Source: Ailurus styani (taxonomy: Eukaryota; Chordata; Mammalia; Carnivora; Ailuridae). From it: a DNA stretch of 64,000 nt. Within the stretch, counting starts at the first letter, position 1, and the number at the start of each line of letters is the position of its first letter. A program made the translations under genes and the position numbers. The stretch spans positions 383-64,382 of the forward strand of contig LNAC01001828.1 of the NCBI GenBank assembly GCA_002007465.1, given 5' to 3'. The notes beneath the pieces were generated by a model that searched no databases, had not been told where the DNA came from, and saw nothing but the letters and a program-made list of their open reading frames with translations. This document shows positions 35,416 to 47,894 of this stretch, in pieces.

Positions 35416-36089
35416 TCAGTGACTTCCAGTAGGACAGGTAAAAGTAATATAAAGAAATAGTGTCTAAAACCATATTATGATATAAATAACAAACATGCAC
35501 TATCCAAGCAGTTGCCAAATTATATGCTAAAGATTCTATTAAGTTAAAATCCAAGTCATCTCTTTGTAACCTTAATCATTTTTCTCTACACCAGCTGCAT
35601 CCACATTTCTCATTCAAACTTCCTCCAGTATAGAGCTAGCTACATTGCATTTTAACTTGACTGGAATATGGTTTTTCTCCTTATATATTAAACACTTGAT
35701 TGGTGTATATATTTTTTCTTATATATGTATACACACACATTAAAAAACCATGTATGTGCAGTTCAGTATCTAATAAACATATACTATCTGGTGAAACTCA
35801 AATTTTGTTATGAGCTTTTCTAGTCACAAGCAAACTCATCTCCTTAATTCATTTTTCCCCCAATGTCTTCTTAGAATTCACTTATTTAGAATATTGTTTC
35901 TGCTAATTAAAGTTAATTTACCTCCCTCATCCAAAGTAACAGATTTACTATTTTACCAATTCTACCCACCATTTATGACAACAACTATAACTGGAAATAA
36001 AAAACAATGCATGCACTAAAACATTCGTAGATACAGTATGACAGAGAGTTCAAATCTGCAGTACTATTCAAATAAGGAAGTACCTTCAA

Positions 36090-36640
36090 ATAAGGGAAGA
36101 TTCATATAAGTAGGATTTGGAGGAAGGGAATTCCAGATAGAACAGTGTGAACACAGAGCCAGAGAAGAAAATGTGGTTCAGCCTTACCAGTAGACCTGTG
36201 TGTGTGGAAGCACTGAAAAATAAGACCATGGAGGGTTGGTTTACTCCATAAGGAGATGAATTATTCTGTAGTTAGGACAGGCTTTTGACCACAACTTTTA
36301 GATGATTACACCTGAATGAATTTGACAGGACAGCAGTGACAGCCAATAGACACTGTAGGCGGAGACCAGTTAGAAAGAAGCTGTTGCCAACAGTTGAGTT
36401 GAAATATAATGAGAACTTAAATAAGGGCAGTGGTAACAGAAGGAAGGAGTTGATCTAAGAAAGAGGTGACAGGAGCCAGCAACTAGTTCGAGTAGAGATG
36501 AGTTGATAATCATGCTGAATTTCTAAGCCTGGAAGAGTAAGTGCTATGAGTAAGAAAATGGAGGAGGAACAGGTGAAGACAAAACATAGATGAACTGGTT
36601 GACCCAGGTTGGAAACTATGTGCATTATGGAATGTTTGAA
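36090..36640 (+). repeat. Ancient mammal-wide repeat of uncertain family
   Basis: 'ggaagggaattccagatagaacagtg', 'ggagaccagttagaaagaagctgttgcc' and 'gagttgatctaagaaagaggtgacagg' follow the order of a common purine-rich ancient repeat whose name I cannot give. The intervals 35416-36089 and 36641-37322 show nothing I recognise. Confidence 0.4.
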
Positions 36641-37320
36641 AGAACAGTCTGCAAAGAAGCTACTGGGCAGGTGAGGAGATGGTCAAAGTGCAGCATAGTG
36701 TCATGAGAGAAAAGGAGCATGTTTTAATAAAAGTATTAAATATTACAGAATTTTCTAGGCATATGAGAACTAATGCAGGATTTGCTAAGTAGGCGTAAGA
36801 ACAGATCTCTTTGAAAAAAACATATCCAGTAAAATACAGAGCCAGGAAGATTAATTTTGAGAAATTAAAGATGTATATGTAGAAAGCCAAGTAATGGTAA
36901 AAATATTCTGATATTAAATATTTAAGTTACCATATAACTTAAATCAAGCAGTTTGCTAATACATAAATGATATTTATATCTGACAGTACAAAGTTACAGA
37001 CATAAACAGGATGATAAAAAAAATTGTTCACACACACCAAGACATAATGCCATAAACAAAATGAGATGCCATATCTAAAAACAAAATTTAACTAGGAAAA
37101 CATCCTGTTATAAAAAGACAGCATTTAAAGAAGAAAGAGGATTTTAGAGACATGATTTTGAGGAAATGTTTTTGTAGAAAGCTGTCGTGTTGGCCTCACC
37201 CCTCACCTCCCACCTATCACATCTGGCAGTGTTTGGGGGTAGCTAAACCTAGATCACTTGGAAAGGAAGACCGTGGACTGACAGTCATACATTTATATCT
37301 GAAAAAGAAAGCCAAAGCAG

Positions 37321-37322
<2 letters not shown>

Positions 37323-37388
<66 letters not shown>
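37323..37388. repeat. (TG)33 microsatellite
   Basis: Sixty-six uninterrupted bases of TG on the + strand. The valine/cysteine and threonine/histidine frames across it are artefacts of the repeat. Confidence 0.97.
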
Positions 37389-37393
<5 letters not shown>

Positions 37394-38438
37394 GCAGAGG
37401 CAAAGGGAGAAGACTAAAAACAAACTATACCCTCACAGAAAGTAGTGTAGGGAATACAAGAATGTTTCCCAGGGACTAGATAATAGACCCCTTTAGGAAA
37501 GAAATTTGTTCTAGGGTCATTTTTATGTTCTACCCAAGTGGTTTTTCTAGTCAGGTGACCAAGACAGCCTTAACGTTCCCCTCAGTTGGACTAAATTTTA
37601 GACAGGCTTCTTCCTAACTCTATGCCCCAGACCTCACTTTTCTTAGAGCATTTACTTTAGAAAACTTACACTTGTAAATTCTTTCTTTGCCCCTTTGAGA
37701 TGTAAATCTTAGTTTTACAACCCAGGAATATCTTTCTTTAGAACCTAGAACCATCTCTTTGACAGGTAAGTGTCAAAAACGATAGTGGCCCTTTCTCCCA
37801 GTTCTGTGGGAGGGTAGGAGCCAAACTTCAATGGGTGCCTTTGCTCCAAGTTGTAAACTACCTTCTGTGATGAAGATATGAAAAAGCTTACGTTTTTTTA
37901 GGGAGTAAGACCAATTAGCAAACACAGGTAGTTTGTGATCCCCTACTTCAGCTCTTAAAAATTCTACCACTCTCCTTTTCACTTTTCATTACACTCTTTG
38001 TTTTGTTAAGCAAAGACTGTATTCTGACCTCTGTCCTTTATTGCAATAGCCCTCTGTAAAGTCTTTGTCTGGTTAACTTTGTCCAGTGCAACTTTTACTT
38101 TGACACAGGCAAGTGGTTGTCAACAGCAGGAGTCTGTGCTACAGGGAAAAATCAATATGGGACCAAGTTAGAAGTGACAAGCCAAAGGCAGGCCATTGCA
38201 CAAATCCTAGGAATTGTAGTTGGCAAAAGATTTCTTAAGAATGCACAAATGCTTGTGAGTCAGAGGGTTACCATATTTAAGAACTAAAAATATAAGACAC
38301 TCGGTTAAATTTGAATTTTAAATAAATAATTGTTCTAGTATATTTCGTGAAATGTTTGGTACATACTTATACTAAAAATTTATTGTCGATCTGAAATTGA
38401 AATTAAACGGAGTTGTATTTTATCTGACATTTCTAGCA
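37389..38438. other. Unassigned intronic sequence
   Basis: Higher GC than neighbours in places, but no coding signal with splice sites and no recognised repeat. Confidence 0.4.
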
Positions 38439-38452
38439 CAAGAGAAAGTGTT

Positions 38453-38657
38453 GTTGTTTTTTTTTAAGATTTTATTTACTTATTTAACAGAGAGAGAGAG
38501 ATTACAAGTAGGCAGAGAGGCAGGCAGAGAGAGAGAAAGGAGGAAGCAGATTCCCAGCTGAGCAGGCAGCCCAATGCAGGACTTGATCCCAGGACCCTGA
38601 GATCATGACCTGAGCTGAAGGCAGAGGCTTTAACCCACTGAGCCACACAGGTGCCCC
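38453..38657 (-). mobile_element. CAN-SINE with 14-bp TSD
   Basis: TSDs CAAGAGAAAGTGTT (38439-38452) and CAAGAGAAAGAGTT (38658-38671). Antisense, mustelid-type head complement. Confidence 0.9.
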
Positions 38658-38671
38658 CAAGAGAAAGAGTT

Positions 38672-39810
38672 TTAAACATCTGCTATTCCTAGAGATCGAG
38701 AGGCTCTTATAACAGCATCAGTCGCCAGTTCTTATAGCTCTCCTTTACTGTGTACTTCTCTCCTTTCCACTTGCCTCCCCTCCTCCACATTTAAAGCCAA
38801 AAGGGTCAGAAACAGCAGCTAGCATGAATGGGAGGTGTTAAGACAAGAAAAAACAGAAATCAGCTTCCTCCTGCCCCTCAAGGCAGATAGAGGTGTCAGA
38901 TGCCTTATAGGTCTTGGCTGGCGAAGGAGGACAGGCCAAGTCTTATTTCTGAAGAAAAAATATAAATGTTGATAAATTTCTTAGACTGGATATTAGTTGT
39001 TGAATCATTATAATGGTAACTTAGAAAAAAGGCAGGACTCATAGGAACAGCCAAGTTTTCATGCAGAGCCAGAGAATATTTCCCCTGTTGTGAGACAGAA
39101 AATAAAGTTGCATTCCACATTCCTTGTTACACTTGTCAGTGTACCAAGTCTATAGATCAAAATATAAGTAAGTGACAATAAAATAAATACTTTTCAAGTT
39201 TTATATGCCTCAGTGTTTTGAGATTAATCATTTAAAAGATTAGTAATTCTAAAAGGATAACTCTAAAAAATTAACTTTACATATTATAGTACTTATAGTA
39301 CTACCACTTATAAAATATTTAAATATTATTAGAAAGCACTAAATGTTAACAAATATTAATAAAACCTTGCTATGTGACAATTTTCTAATATTTTTGTGTC
39401 ACAGATTCTTTTTTTACTTTTTTGTTGAGGTTTAATTACATCAAATAAAATTAATGATTTTAAATATATAATTTGATGTACAGCCATCATATCAGAATAT
39501 TTTAAGGATCTGATGAAAATTATTATTTCATATATGCAGGGACACAGATTTTTTTGTTGTACATCCACAAACAACAAATTAAAATTCTTGCTTTGAGTCT
39601 TTTCCTCTGGACTGAGGGTTATTTGAGACAGTGACTTTACAAATTTAATGTACTTACATATCTAAATTTCCTAATATTGGGTCTAATGTTTATGATATCA
39701 GTGCTATCTTCTTAAATGAATGCTAACTATAAATGCTATGTTCTTATCTACTTAATTAGCAATAGAATGCCATCAGAACACACTAACATACAGAGGTGTT
39801 TTTTTTTTAG
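38672..39810. other. Intron immediately upstream of the first EYS exon
   Basis: A+T-rich, without recognised repeats. The last 15 or so bases are the T-rich tract and AG of the acceptor. Confidence 0.5.
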
Positions 39811-39975
39811 ATGCAGGTTTATTTTTTCCATCTTTCAACGGGAATTCCTATATAGAACTGCCTTTTTTTACAATCCTGGATGAGTTGAAATTTGTGCCAG
39901 AGAAGGAACATAACAGAACTGTTACCATCTACTTGACTATAAAAACAAACACATTGAATGGAACTATTCTCTACA
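39811..39975 (+). CDS. EYS: EYS internal exon (first half of a laminin-G-like segment)
   Basis: This internal coding exon of eyes shut homolog encodes part of a laminin-G-like domain. EYS is a secreted photoreceptor and interphotoreceptor-matrix protein with EGF and laminin-G repeats, and its loss causes recessive retinitis pigmentosa in people. The exon follows a T-rich tract ending TTAG and ends at a GTAAGT donor (39976-39981). The 165-nt open frame starts with two bases finishing a split codon and ends with one base (phase 1 to phase 1). It reads AGLFFPSFNGNSYIELP near the start and TIYLTIKTNTLNGTILY at the end. The NSYIELP-type opening followed by alternating beta-strand-like residues is typical of laminin G. 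Two N-glycosylation sequons are visible (NRT and NGT). There is no stop or frameshift. By memory it corresponds to about human exon 32, but I am not certain of the number or of the exact 5' edge, because a second AG lies 6 nt inside. Confidence 0.87.
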
Positions 39976-40142
39976 GTAAGTATTAAATGTTTGACTTCCT
40001 ATATGTCAAGTTTCTTTCTCAAATGTTAACCTATTGAAGCAATGAATTATTCATTTAAATATTGTGGGAAAACTTTTCTAGCTTTGTACATTACCAAAAA
40101 GAAATAGTTCTTTCTAGTTTTCTTTAGAAGTTTCTTTAATTT

Positions 40143-40347
40143 GGGCACCTGGGTGGCTCAGTGGGTTAAAGCCTCTGCTTTCGGCTCAGGTCATGATCCC
40201 AGGGTCCTGGGATCAAGGCCCGCATCGGGCTCCCTGCTCAGTGGGGAGCCTGCTTCCCCCCCCTCTCTCTGCCTGCCTCTCTGCCTACTTGTGATCTCTC
40301 TCCCTCTGTGAAATAAATAAATAAAATCTTTAAAAAAAAAAAAAAAA
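40143..40347 (+). mobile_element. Young CAN-SINE with perfect 17-bp TSD, 167 bp after the EYS exon
   Basis: AGAAGTTTCTTTAATTT is identical at 40126-40142 and 40348-40364. Body and tail are close to the mustelid-type consensus. It is the repeat closest to an EYS exon and lies in the sense orientation. Confidence 0.94.
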
Positions 40348-40364
40348 AGAAGTTTCTTTAATTT

Positions 40365-43300
40365 ATGAGTCATTCAATGGAACATGACTTACAAACAGGC
40401 TCTGAACCAGCAAGGAAGAATAGAGCAAGCATATGAGTTTGATGGCATATGGCTATAGCAGTAAAACATAAATGCTGCAAACGTTTCGGAGCATATTTTT
40501 ATAATATAAATCACTAAATATGAATTGAATTCAATACTTGGTAACTTGGAAGACAGTTTTCCAAAGCGGAGATTCATTTGATAAATGGGAAAAATACTAT
40601 CACTCTTTTCGCATTATCCTGTCTGGCTTGAAAAAAAGTAGTATTAACAGTACTTAAGGAAATGCCTCTATATCCAAGGTTCTCTACATTATTCAGTGTC
40701 CTCACCAGGATTCCTATAATCAAAATTTACAGAATTCTTATTTCTATAGCCCAACATCACTAAAGTAGATTAAATGCTGTATTCCAAATCTGACAATTGT
40801 TTTATTTCTTTTGAAATGAATGCACCCTAGTTTTAACAATTTCCTATATTGGATATATAATGTCTTCAGTACTTTAATAGATTATACACTCTAGAGCAAC
40901 TCATTATTTTGAAATTTTTTTCCTCTACTTTGAAATATTTTGCAAAACTGATGCATCATTCTGTACTTTGTAAAAATATTTAAACCTTTATATTACTTAG
41001 CTATAAGTAAAACGCTTTAAATAAATATTTTTGGAAAACTAAGTGCAATTAGAAGTTTTGAACATTAGAACTGAAAATTTATGTCATATTTTAGAAAGAA
41101 ACTAATGTCAGAACTAGACCAGGAGTGTAGTTCTATTTCTTTTTATTTCCCAGTAGTGTAAGCACCCAGGTTTAAATGATGGCTTTAGAGTGTCTGATTT
41201 ATTTATATTTAAAGAGAGAGAAAGAAGAAAAGAAAAAAAGGAAAAATTTTTTTATGTACAAAACCCAAGTTGTGGTGGACGACCATGAAATTTGGAGGTA
41301 ATAGTACATTGCAAGAGAAAGGAAACAAAACAAAACACAGAACAAAAGATACAAACATAATAATTTAAAGTCACAAAGCAAAGTGATTTTCTGGCTCTGC
41401 AATTTTTTAAGGTATATAAGAATAAGAAGGTGTTTCCTTTTAGAAAGTATGTTTATATCGACTAAAAACAGCTCATTGCCCAAGAAGCAGCCAACCTCTG
41501 AGAATTCTCATCCTCTGGCTCATGCTCCTGGCTCATATATATCCTTCCACTCAATGTGCTCTTTTTGAAGGCCATAAAAATATATGCCAAGCATATATAT
41601 ACCCTGTCCAAGTTGGTACTTTAATTTAAACCAATAAACCCAAGCTGATGTTAGTGCCATAGGATTATTTTTGCCTTTTGCGTCCAATGACCTACCAAAA
41701 TAAATAAAACTAGAAGTTATGAGTAAAAGAAACAGTGCCATTGTAATGATTATCAGTTTCTATCTTTGTCTTACATAATTGTTGTCCCAGCATTGGATAC
41801 ATAGAAACTATTCACTCAAGGGAGTTTTTCATAGCCTGTGAATGAAGAAAATGTTTTTTGTCTGTAAACCATTCTTTCTGTTCATTTGTGAAGTGGTAAC
41901 TTAATCCTACACTGTTGGGAATACCTCAGCAGAATGTTTCATGGGGTTCTTGCTTTCAATCCTCTTCGAATTTATCAACCTCATAAAAGCCTCACAACAG
42001 ATGAACACAAAGATTTTTGTGATTCAGTTAAACACCCGTAGTTTAAAAGGTGTCCCTTAACTTGACTTAAGGGCTAATTTTCTTTCCTTTGAAATCAGTA
42101 TATTACATGTAGGAGCAATTAAGAATAGTGAGGAAATTAAAACAGATGTTTCATTTTAGAGACTAGGAGTTGATTTTTTTCTGGTTGTTTTTGTTTGTTT
42201 GTTTTTTAGTTTTGTCACTTCATTCCCAGACATTTCAGTAAAAATTCAACTCCATTCTACAAACATTTATTGAGCACTCGTGTTTTATATCATCCAGTTT
42301 TAAAGAGAAAAGGATAGAGAAATATCAGGTTGATAAGCCAATGTCAGCTTTGAATTATATTCCTAGTTCAAAACTGTAGATTTATCTTTTCTCAGTTTGC
42401 CTCACCAACTAATTGATGTTGAAAAGGAACAAAGGGAAGATAAAACTGAAATCCTTTTGGGGTTACAGTAAAAATCCTTGGAAGGGATAGTTTAAAAAAG
42501 AACTCTCTGTGGGGGAGAGACAGCTCTGAGAACAGCAGTCAAGATGAAAAGAAAGCTTTTTGAATCTGCCACTGAACCAATTCAGAATTCTGGAACCCCG
42601 TCAGAGGAGCTACTAATAGGTCACGGGAGAAGGGATGAGACCACACAAAACTCTTTAGGTGCACTTTCAGAAAATGAGCTCTATTCGGCAAGCGCTATCA
42701 ATTGGGAGGTTTCGTCATGGGATATATTACTATGCAGTTGAATCCATTCTGTGCTGCTTCTTTGAAAAGAAATAAGCAGCCCTTTAAGTACTATGTGATC
42801 TTTGAGAATTAGGAGCAGACATCTGACCAAGTTGCAGGAGGCAAATTGCATGAGCCACTCCAGTGAGGGAACAAGATTCAGAAGCAATCTTCGTATCACT
42901 TAATATTTGTGTTTAAGAAAGAAAGTAAAAGAAGGACTAGTCTCAGGTATTTAGTCCAGTTAGAAATTGAATGAACAAGGAGGATCACTGGGGCCTCCTT
43001 TTTTGTGCCTTGAGGGAGGGCTTAAAGAAGAGATTTCTGACATTGCTGAAGAAAACAAATGAAATCAAAGAATCATAACATCTGCCTTTTTCTATAAAAT
43101 CATTCCCAGGAGAATATACCATATCTTCATTAGATACTTATTATGCCAAAGCCAGTGAAATCCCACAGTATTTCCTGACAGCATATTAAAAAACATCTTC
43201 TTTTCTTAGAGAAAAAAGTGTGCTCAGTTTTAATCAATTTTACAACGTGCACCATAAAATTCTTTGAATATCTTTGTCCCTCCTTAATAGCTCCCAACGG

Positions 43301-43439
43301 AGCTTGCTCCAGACGGATATGGGAGGGAGTGGAGTTGAAAGCATGGATGGATGAATTCATACATCACCTTTATAAGATACACAAAGATTGCTTTTCATTG
43401 TATCTTTTTTTAATGACAGGAAAGTCAAATTCAAATTTT
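40365..43439. other. Mostly unassigned intronic sequence
   Basis: An L2-like scrap lies near 42245-42290 ('acaaacatttattgagcactcg'). No exon, RNA gene or other repeat recognised. The frame at 42544-42741 has no splice context and no recognised family. Confidence 0.4.
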
Positions 43440-43560
43440 AACTGAGTGCCTAGAAAATGCATCACACACTGCTAGGCACTGTGAGTTGTATACAAAGATG
43501 AATAAGAAATTACCCATACCCATTTCTCACCATTTAGAGGAGAGGTAATATGTACATAAT
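43440..43560 (+). repeat. L2-like fragment
   Basis: 'gagtgcctagaaaatgcatcacacactgctaggcactgtgag' and 'gatgaataagaaattaccc' follow the familiar L2 3' text. Confidence 0.55.
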
Positions 43561-43964
43561 TCTATGAGAAAGCTGACTGTGATAGGTCTTAAAATAGGAG
43601 TATAAATTAAGAACTGGGGCTGAGTAAATGCATTACACTAGAAATCTGCTTATGTCTCTTCACTAACTAGGGAACACCTCCTAATCTGGAATTGTGTTTT
43701 ACATCTCTCTTCCACTCACCTCCTGAGTACTTCACCAGTGCCTTGCCTTGAGTAAGCTTTTTTAGAATTGTTTGTAAGGTTCTGTTGGTGAGTTACCCAA
43801 CTTGGAGGGTCATGATGAAAAATTAATATGTATTGACCCCTTATTTTAGGAAGTTATTCTGTGAGTAAGTAAGCAAAAACAAAATGGTGGAGATTTCAAT
43901 GGTTTACTCAAAATGTAGCTTAAATCAAAGATAATTTTATCCTGGGTTTATTTTAACAACCAGG

Positions 43965-44215
43965 AACAGAACAAGGCTTGGCAATTTTTTTCTGTAATGG
44001 CCAGGGAGTAAATATTTTTACAGGCCACACGGGCTCTGTCACAACTGTTCAACTCTGCCAGTGTAGCACAAAAGCAGCTATAGACAGTATATGGTTGTGA
44101 ATGAATGTAGCTGTATTGCAAAAAAAAAAAAAAACTTTACTCAGAAAACCAAACAATGGTAGAATTTGGTCCGTGGGCCATAGTTTGCCAACCCTTGACC
44201 TAGAATGATATGACT
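43965..44215 (+). mobile_element. hAT/Charlie-type non-autonomous DNA transposon
   Basis: 'ttctgtaatggccagggagtaaatattt', 'gccacacgggctctgtcacaactgttcaactctgcc', an A-run at 44120, and the end 'tccgtgggccatagtttgccaacccttg'. The most complete of the three copies. Confidence 0.7.
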
Positions 44216-44439
44216 TATTAAACTTCTCTTGAAAGAGAACAGTTGTGTTAAAAGAAATTAAACTATTTCTGTGATTGAAATTTATGAAGAAATCAATCAG
44301 AGATACACTCTGCTTCTGATGTAGTTATATCAGGAAATGGACCAGCAAACTTGCTTATGGTGGACAGAGGTAGGAGCAAAAACAAACAAATGAGCCCATT
44401 CAAGGACTGAAATTGCTGCTGTGCCCATCTCAGGAATGG

Positions 44440-44680
44440 TATAATCCAGTTATTATGAAAATGACTATGGAGCTTGACTACCTGGTTCTGCCATCTGGGC
44501 AAGTTACTTAAGATCTCTGTGCTTCCATATCTGTAAAATGGAATCATATTATTTGTAATAATACCAAAGTTATGAAAAACCTGTTCTAAGGATGGAGAGA
44601 GCAACCACATTTAATTGGCTTAAAACTGTGTTTGGTGTATGGCAACATAAAGTAAGTACTAAATATCTTCTTCAGAAAAT
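44440..44680 (+). repeat. MIR
   Basis: 'ggttctgccatctgggcaagttacttaagatctctgtgcttcc' then 'tctgtaaaatggaatcat'. Confidence 0.65.
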
Positions 44681-45469
44681 GTTTTAATCCTTCTTCCCTC
44701 ATAATTTGCCTGGTAAGGAGCCTTGGGAATTAGATGCCCAGGATGTTGTATTCTTGTCCAATAGCTGTCATTAATATTGCATCCATTTGATAGACGTATC
44801 CACCCTGGGAAAGAATATTTAGACTATAAAAAGTCTTGCAATCAGTAATGACAGTAATGGGATGAACAGTAGATGCAATTTTTGGTTGTCATTTTTATCC
44901 ATTTCATCCAAATGAAGAAGATTCATTTCCTCTAAGAATGTTGTATTATGGGTTGTATTTTCTTTCCTGGTTAAGCATAATTAGCAGCCTAGGCAAAATT
45001 AAAATAGGCTCTCAATAAATTTTAGAAACTGGCCCAGAGCCATTCTGCAGCAATGTGTAATAAACATGTGTTAATAATTCATTACATGTGCCAGGCCGCT
45101 GCCCCAGTGTGTCAGTTCTCCTAGAAATTCTCCACCTGCCATCCTTTCACTGACCAACGAGTCACCCCAGCCACATTCTCCAGGCTCTAACTAACTACAT
45201 GTTACTGCCTCTGTTGTCACTGTTGCTCTAAGATGTCTTCAAACTCTGAGCTGCTGCCACTGAGATTGCTACTGGGTTTGCTGCTGCAGTGTACAAATGC
45301 AGACCTTTAAGGAGAGCCAGGAAAAGGGATTTTTCAAGTTGCAGCAAAAACATGTGTGCTCGATAGAGAACTCCATGCAAGCTCAGAGAATAGTTTTTAT
45401 TACATGCCTTGAAGGTGGCACCAGGGATGACGAGATCATCCGACTGCTGCCATAGGCAAAGGCAGTCCT

Positions 45470-45640
45470 GGTTGAAGTGTCAGTAAGTAACCAAAGGTAG
45501 ACTCAAACCCAAGTTAGCTGTGAGTTAACGGTGCAACACGGTAAATCAGTTAACTCTTCTGTATTTAGTTTGGTGACAGATAATACAGATGCAGTTTTTA
45601 TTTTCAAGCTCACAAGGTTTGGAAAATACATATAAAAGTG
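45470..45640 (+). repeat. Possible MIR remnant
   Basis: 'gactcaaacccaagttagctgtgag', 'aactcttctgtatttagtttggtgacagataatac' loosely follow MIR order. The sequence from 44681 to 45469 is unassigned. Confidence 0.35.
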
Positions 45641-45661
45641 TTTTTGAAAAATACAAAGTAC

Positions 45662-45837
45662 TCGGGGCTCCTAGGTGGCGCAGTTGGTTAAGCGTCTGAC
45701 TCTTGGTTTCGGCTCAGGTCGTGGTTTCAGGGTGGTGAGATCGAGCCTCACTTTGGCGTGGAGTCTTATTAAGACTCTCTCTCCCTCTAACTTTCTCTCT
45801 CTTGCTCTCAAATAAATAAATAACTCTTTAAAAAACA
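45662..45837 (+). mobile_element. Older CAN-SINE subtype with perfect 15-bp TSD
   Basis: Head CGCAGTTGGTTAAGCGTCTG, and 'ctcttggtttcggctcaggtcgtggtttcagggtggtgagatcgagcc', the older carnivore-wide subtype. TSD AAAAATACAAAGTAC at 45647-45661 and 45838-45852. Confidence 0.9.
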
Positions 45838-45852
45838 AAAAATACAAAGTAC

Positions 45853-47099
45853 CATATAAAGGTATGGTGTTTTAGGATTTTTTCAATGAGAAGTGGTAGA
45901 AATCCATGTCACTTTATGGAAATTTACAAATTTGACTATCTATGTATCTGATTTAATAAACATATTTTCTTTGTTCATCATTAGGAATGATGTTGAATTT
46001 TATTTTAACTCAAACTGATGACCAATGAATCTCTCCTGAATGTTTATTTATACATGATCTCAAATCAAACTGTCATTGATGTTTGGGAACATTCATTACA
46101 GTAATTCAAACAGAGAAAAATACCCATTTTTAATGCAAGTGGTACCATAATTATTCTATCTTTAGCATTTCAATGAAGTGATAAAATATGGATGCTTAGA
46201 AATTTTTAGATCTACAACCCAATACAATAACCAAGCAAACCAAAATTATAAAAATGTGAGTAAGTTATCATTCTTTCCCTCTCTCTGGATTATTTCATTA
46301 TTATTCTTTTCTTAAAAGACTGAATATATACATATATACTATACAACATATATATAAATATAGGCTATATATAATTTATAAATTTTGGACTCAAAGTTTT
46401 TAAGATTATCTTTTTAAAATGCCATGATACCCAGAAACTAGAGTTCACTAATTTTTAAGTAATTATTGCTGTTTATTATTCCAAGCAACATTTTCTATAT
46501 ATAATAAATCTTAAATCAGGAGATAAAATCAGTGATTTCATTACTATAAATAAAATTTGGGAATTATAGACTTTGTGAAGTTTCAAAATATTTTCTGGAT
46601 AAATATTCAGGAAAACTCAAGAGAATCAGTGATTCACTGAAAAAATTACTACACCGCCTAAAAGTATAAAGAACTCTTTCAAAAGGGTAGATTCACACTT
46701 CTCTGCTAATGGATCATCAAAAGTCTTTTCAGCAGCACAAGAGAATGACTTTCTTTCAATGGCTTAATATTGACATCTTCCGCAGCTTTCAAGTCCTGTC
46801 CGAAGACAACACAGATTGGATATTATGGGGGAAAAGACACTGCTTTTCACATTTGTGATCTATCACAGAGAGAGATTCACATTTGCATGATGTCTTTGGG
46901 ATCAGTGAGCAATGCTGAACTAAATTTAATGTGGCATATGGATTACTCAGTCCATAAATTTTAATATAAAAATATACATCTAATAGTAGCCATGACATAA
47001 TTTTCCTTAGTAGTTCTATTTTGGAAATTTTATATTTGATTTTACTAATTGCCACTAATTTTCCATTTTTTATTATAATTGTGCTTGAAAATATGATGT
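45853..47099. other. Unassigned intronic sequence
   Basis: AT-rich, with a (TA)-like patch at 46322-46385. No exon or repeat family recognised. Confidence 0.4.
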
Positions 47100-47141
47100 C
47101 TTTAGTACTCGTGAGATAATAGAAAATATATGTATCAGTGT

Positions 47142-47327
47142 CTGCCCCCACTTACTGGCACAAAGCTCTTAAAACCCTTGTAATTTCTTAAGTAGTAAAA
47201 ACACTAGGAGCATTTCTTGTTCTAATACTTGTCTTTGACCCTGTCCATTAACATAAGGCTCCTAAAACCCTAGTGAATTCATAAGTGATAAAGGCAGTAG
47301 GAGCATATTCTGTTCTAATAAGGGGAC
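47142..47327. repeat. Two diverged tandem copies, period 93 bp
   Basis: Unit 1 at about 47142-47234 and unit 2 at about 47235-47327. Both contain 'ct(t/c)(c/t)taaaaccct', 'ataagt.ataaa' type text and 'taggagcat..cttgttctaata'. The spacing is constant at 93 bases in two places checked. Confidence 0.75.
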
Positions 47328-47852
47328 TGTAGGCAGACTCTTGGATGACTCCTTGGTGGTGGCTGGTCACCAGAAAGACCAAACTATGACTAGATGCTTG
47401 GAATTTTCAGTCCAAACCCCCACCCTCCAGAGAGGGGAAAGGGGCTGGAAATGGACTTAATAATTGATCATGCTTACATGAGGAAGCTTCCACAAAACCC
47501 CAATAGCACAGGGCTCAAGGAGCTTCCAGGTGGGTCAACACATCCTCACCAAGAAGGTGATGCACCCCAACCCCACAGGGACAGAAACTTCTACTCTTCA
47601 AACCTCCCAGACTTTACCCCGTGTATCTCTTCATCTGGCTATTCATCTGTATTCTTTATCATATCCTTTAATAAACTGGTAAATGGGTTTCCCTGAATTC
47701 TGCGAACAACTCTAGCAATTTAATCAAACCCAAGGAGGGGTTCCTTGGAACCTCTGATCTGTAGACAGTTGGTCAGAAGCATTGGTGTCTGAAGCTGGCA
47801 TCTGAAGCTTGTGTTGTGGGGGAGAGGGCCAGCAGTCTTATGGGAAAGAGGA

Positions 47853-47858
47853 TCTTTT

Positions 47859-47894
<36 letters not shown>

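Larger units (their letters stand above)
1..39810 (+). other. EYS: EYS intron, upstream side (partial)
   Basis: This stretch precedes the first exon and runs off the left edge. I scanned it for EGF-like or laminin-G coding stretches with splice sites, as expected for the preceding EYS exon, and found none. It is therefore inferred to be one large intron filled with interspersed repeats. All three sizeable LINE-1 copies in it, and the promoter-bearing one at the edge, lie antisense to EYS. Confidence 0.7.

Noticed and set aside
37152..37423. Frames with CVCVCV and THTHTH repeats
   Set aside because: Produced by the (TG)33 microsatellite.
42544..42741. 65-residue + frame with a mixed, protein-like composition
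   Set aside because: No splice sites, no family recognised and no continuation. Treated as chance, though a database search would settle it.
44293..44610. 105-residue minus-strand frame
   Set aside because: It overlaps a MIR on the other strand and shows no domain.
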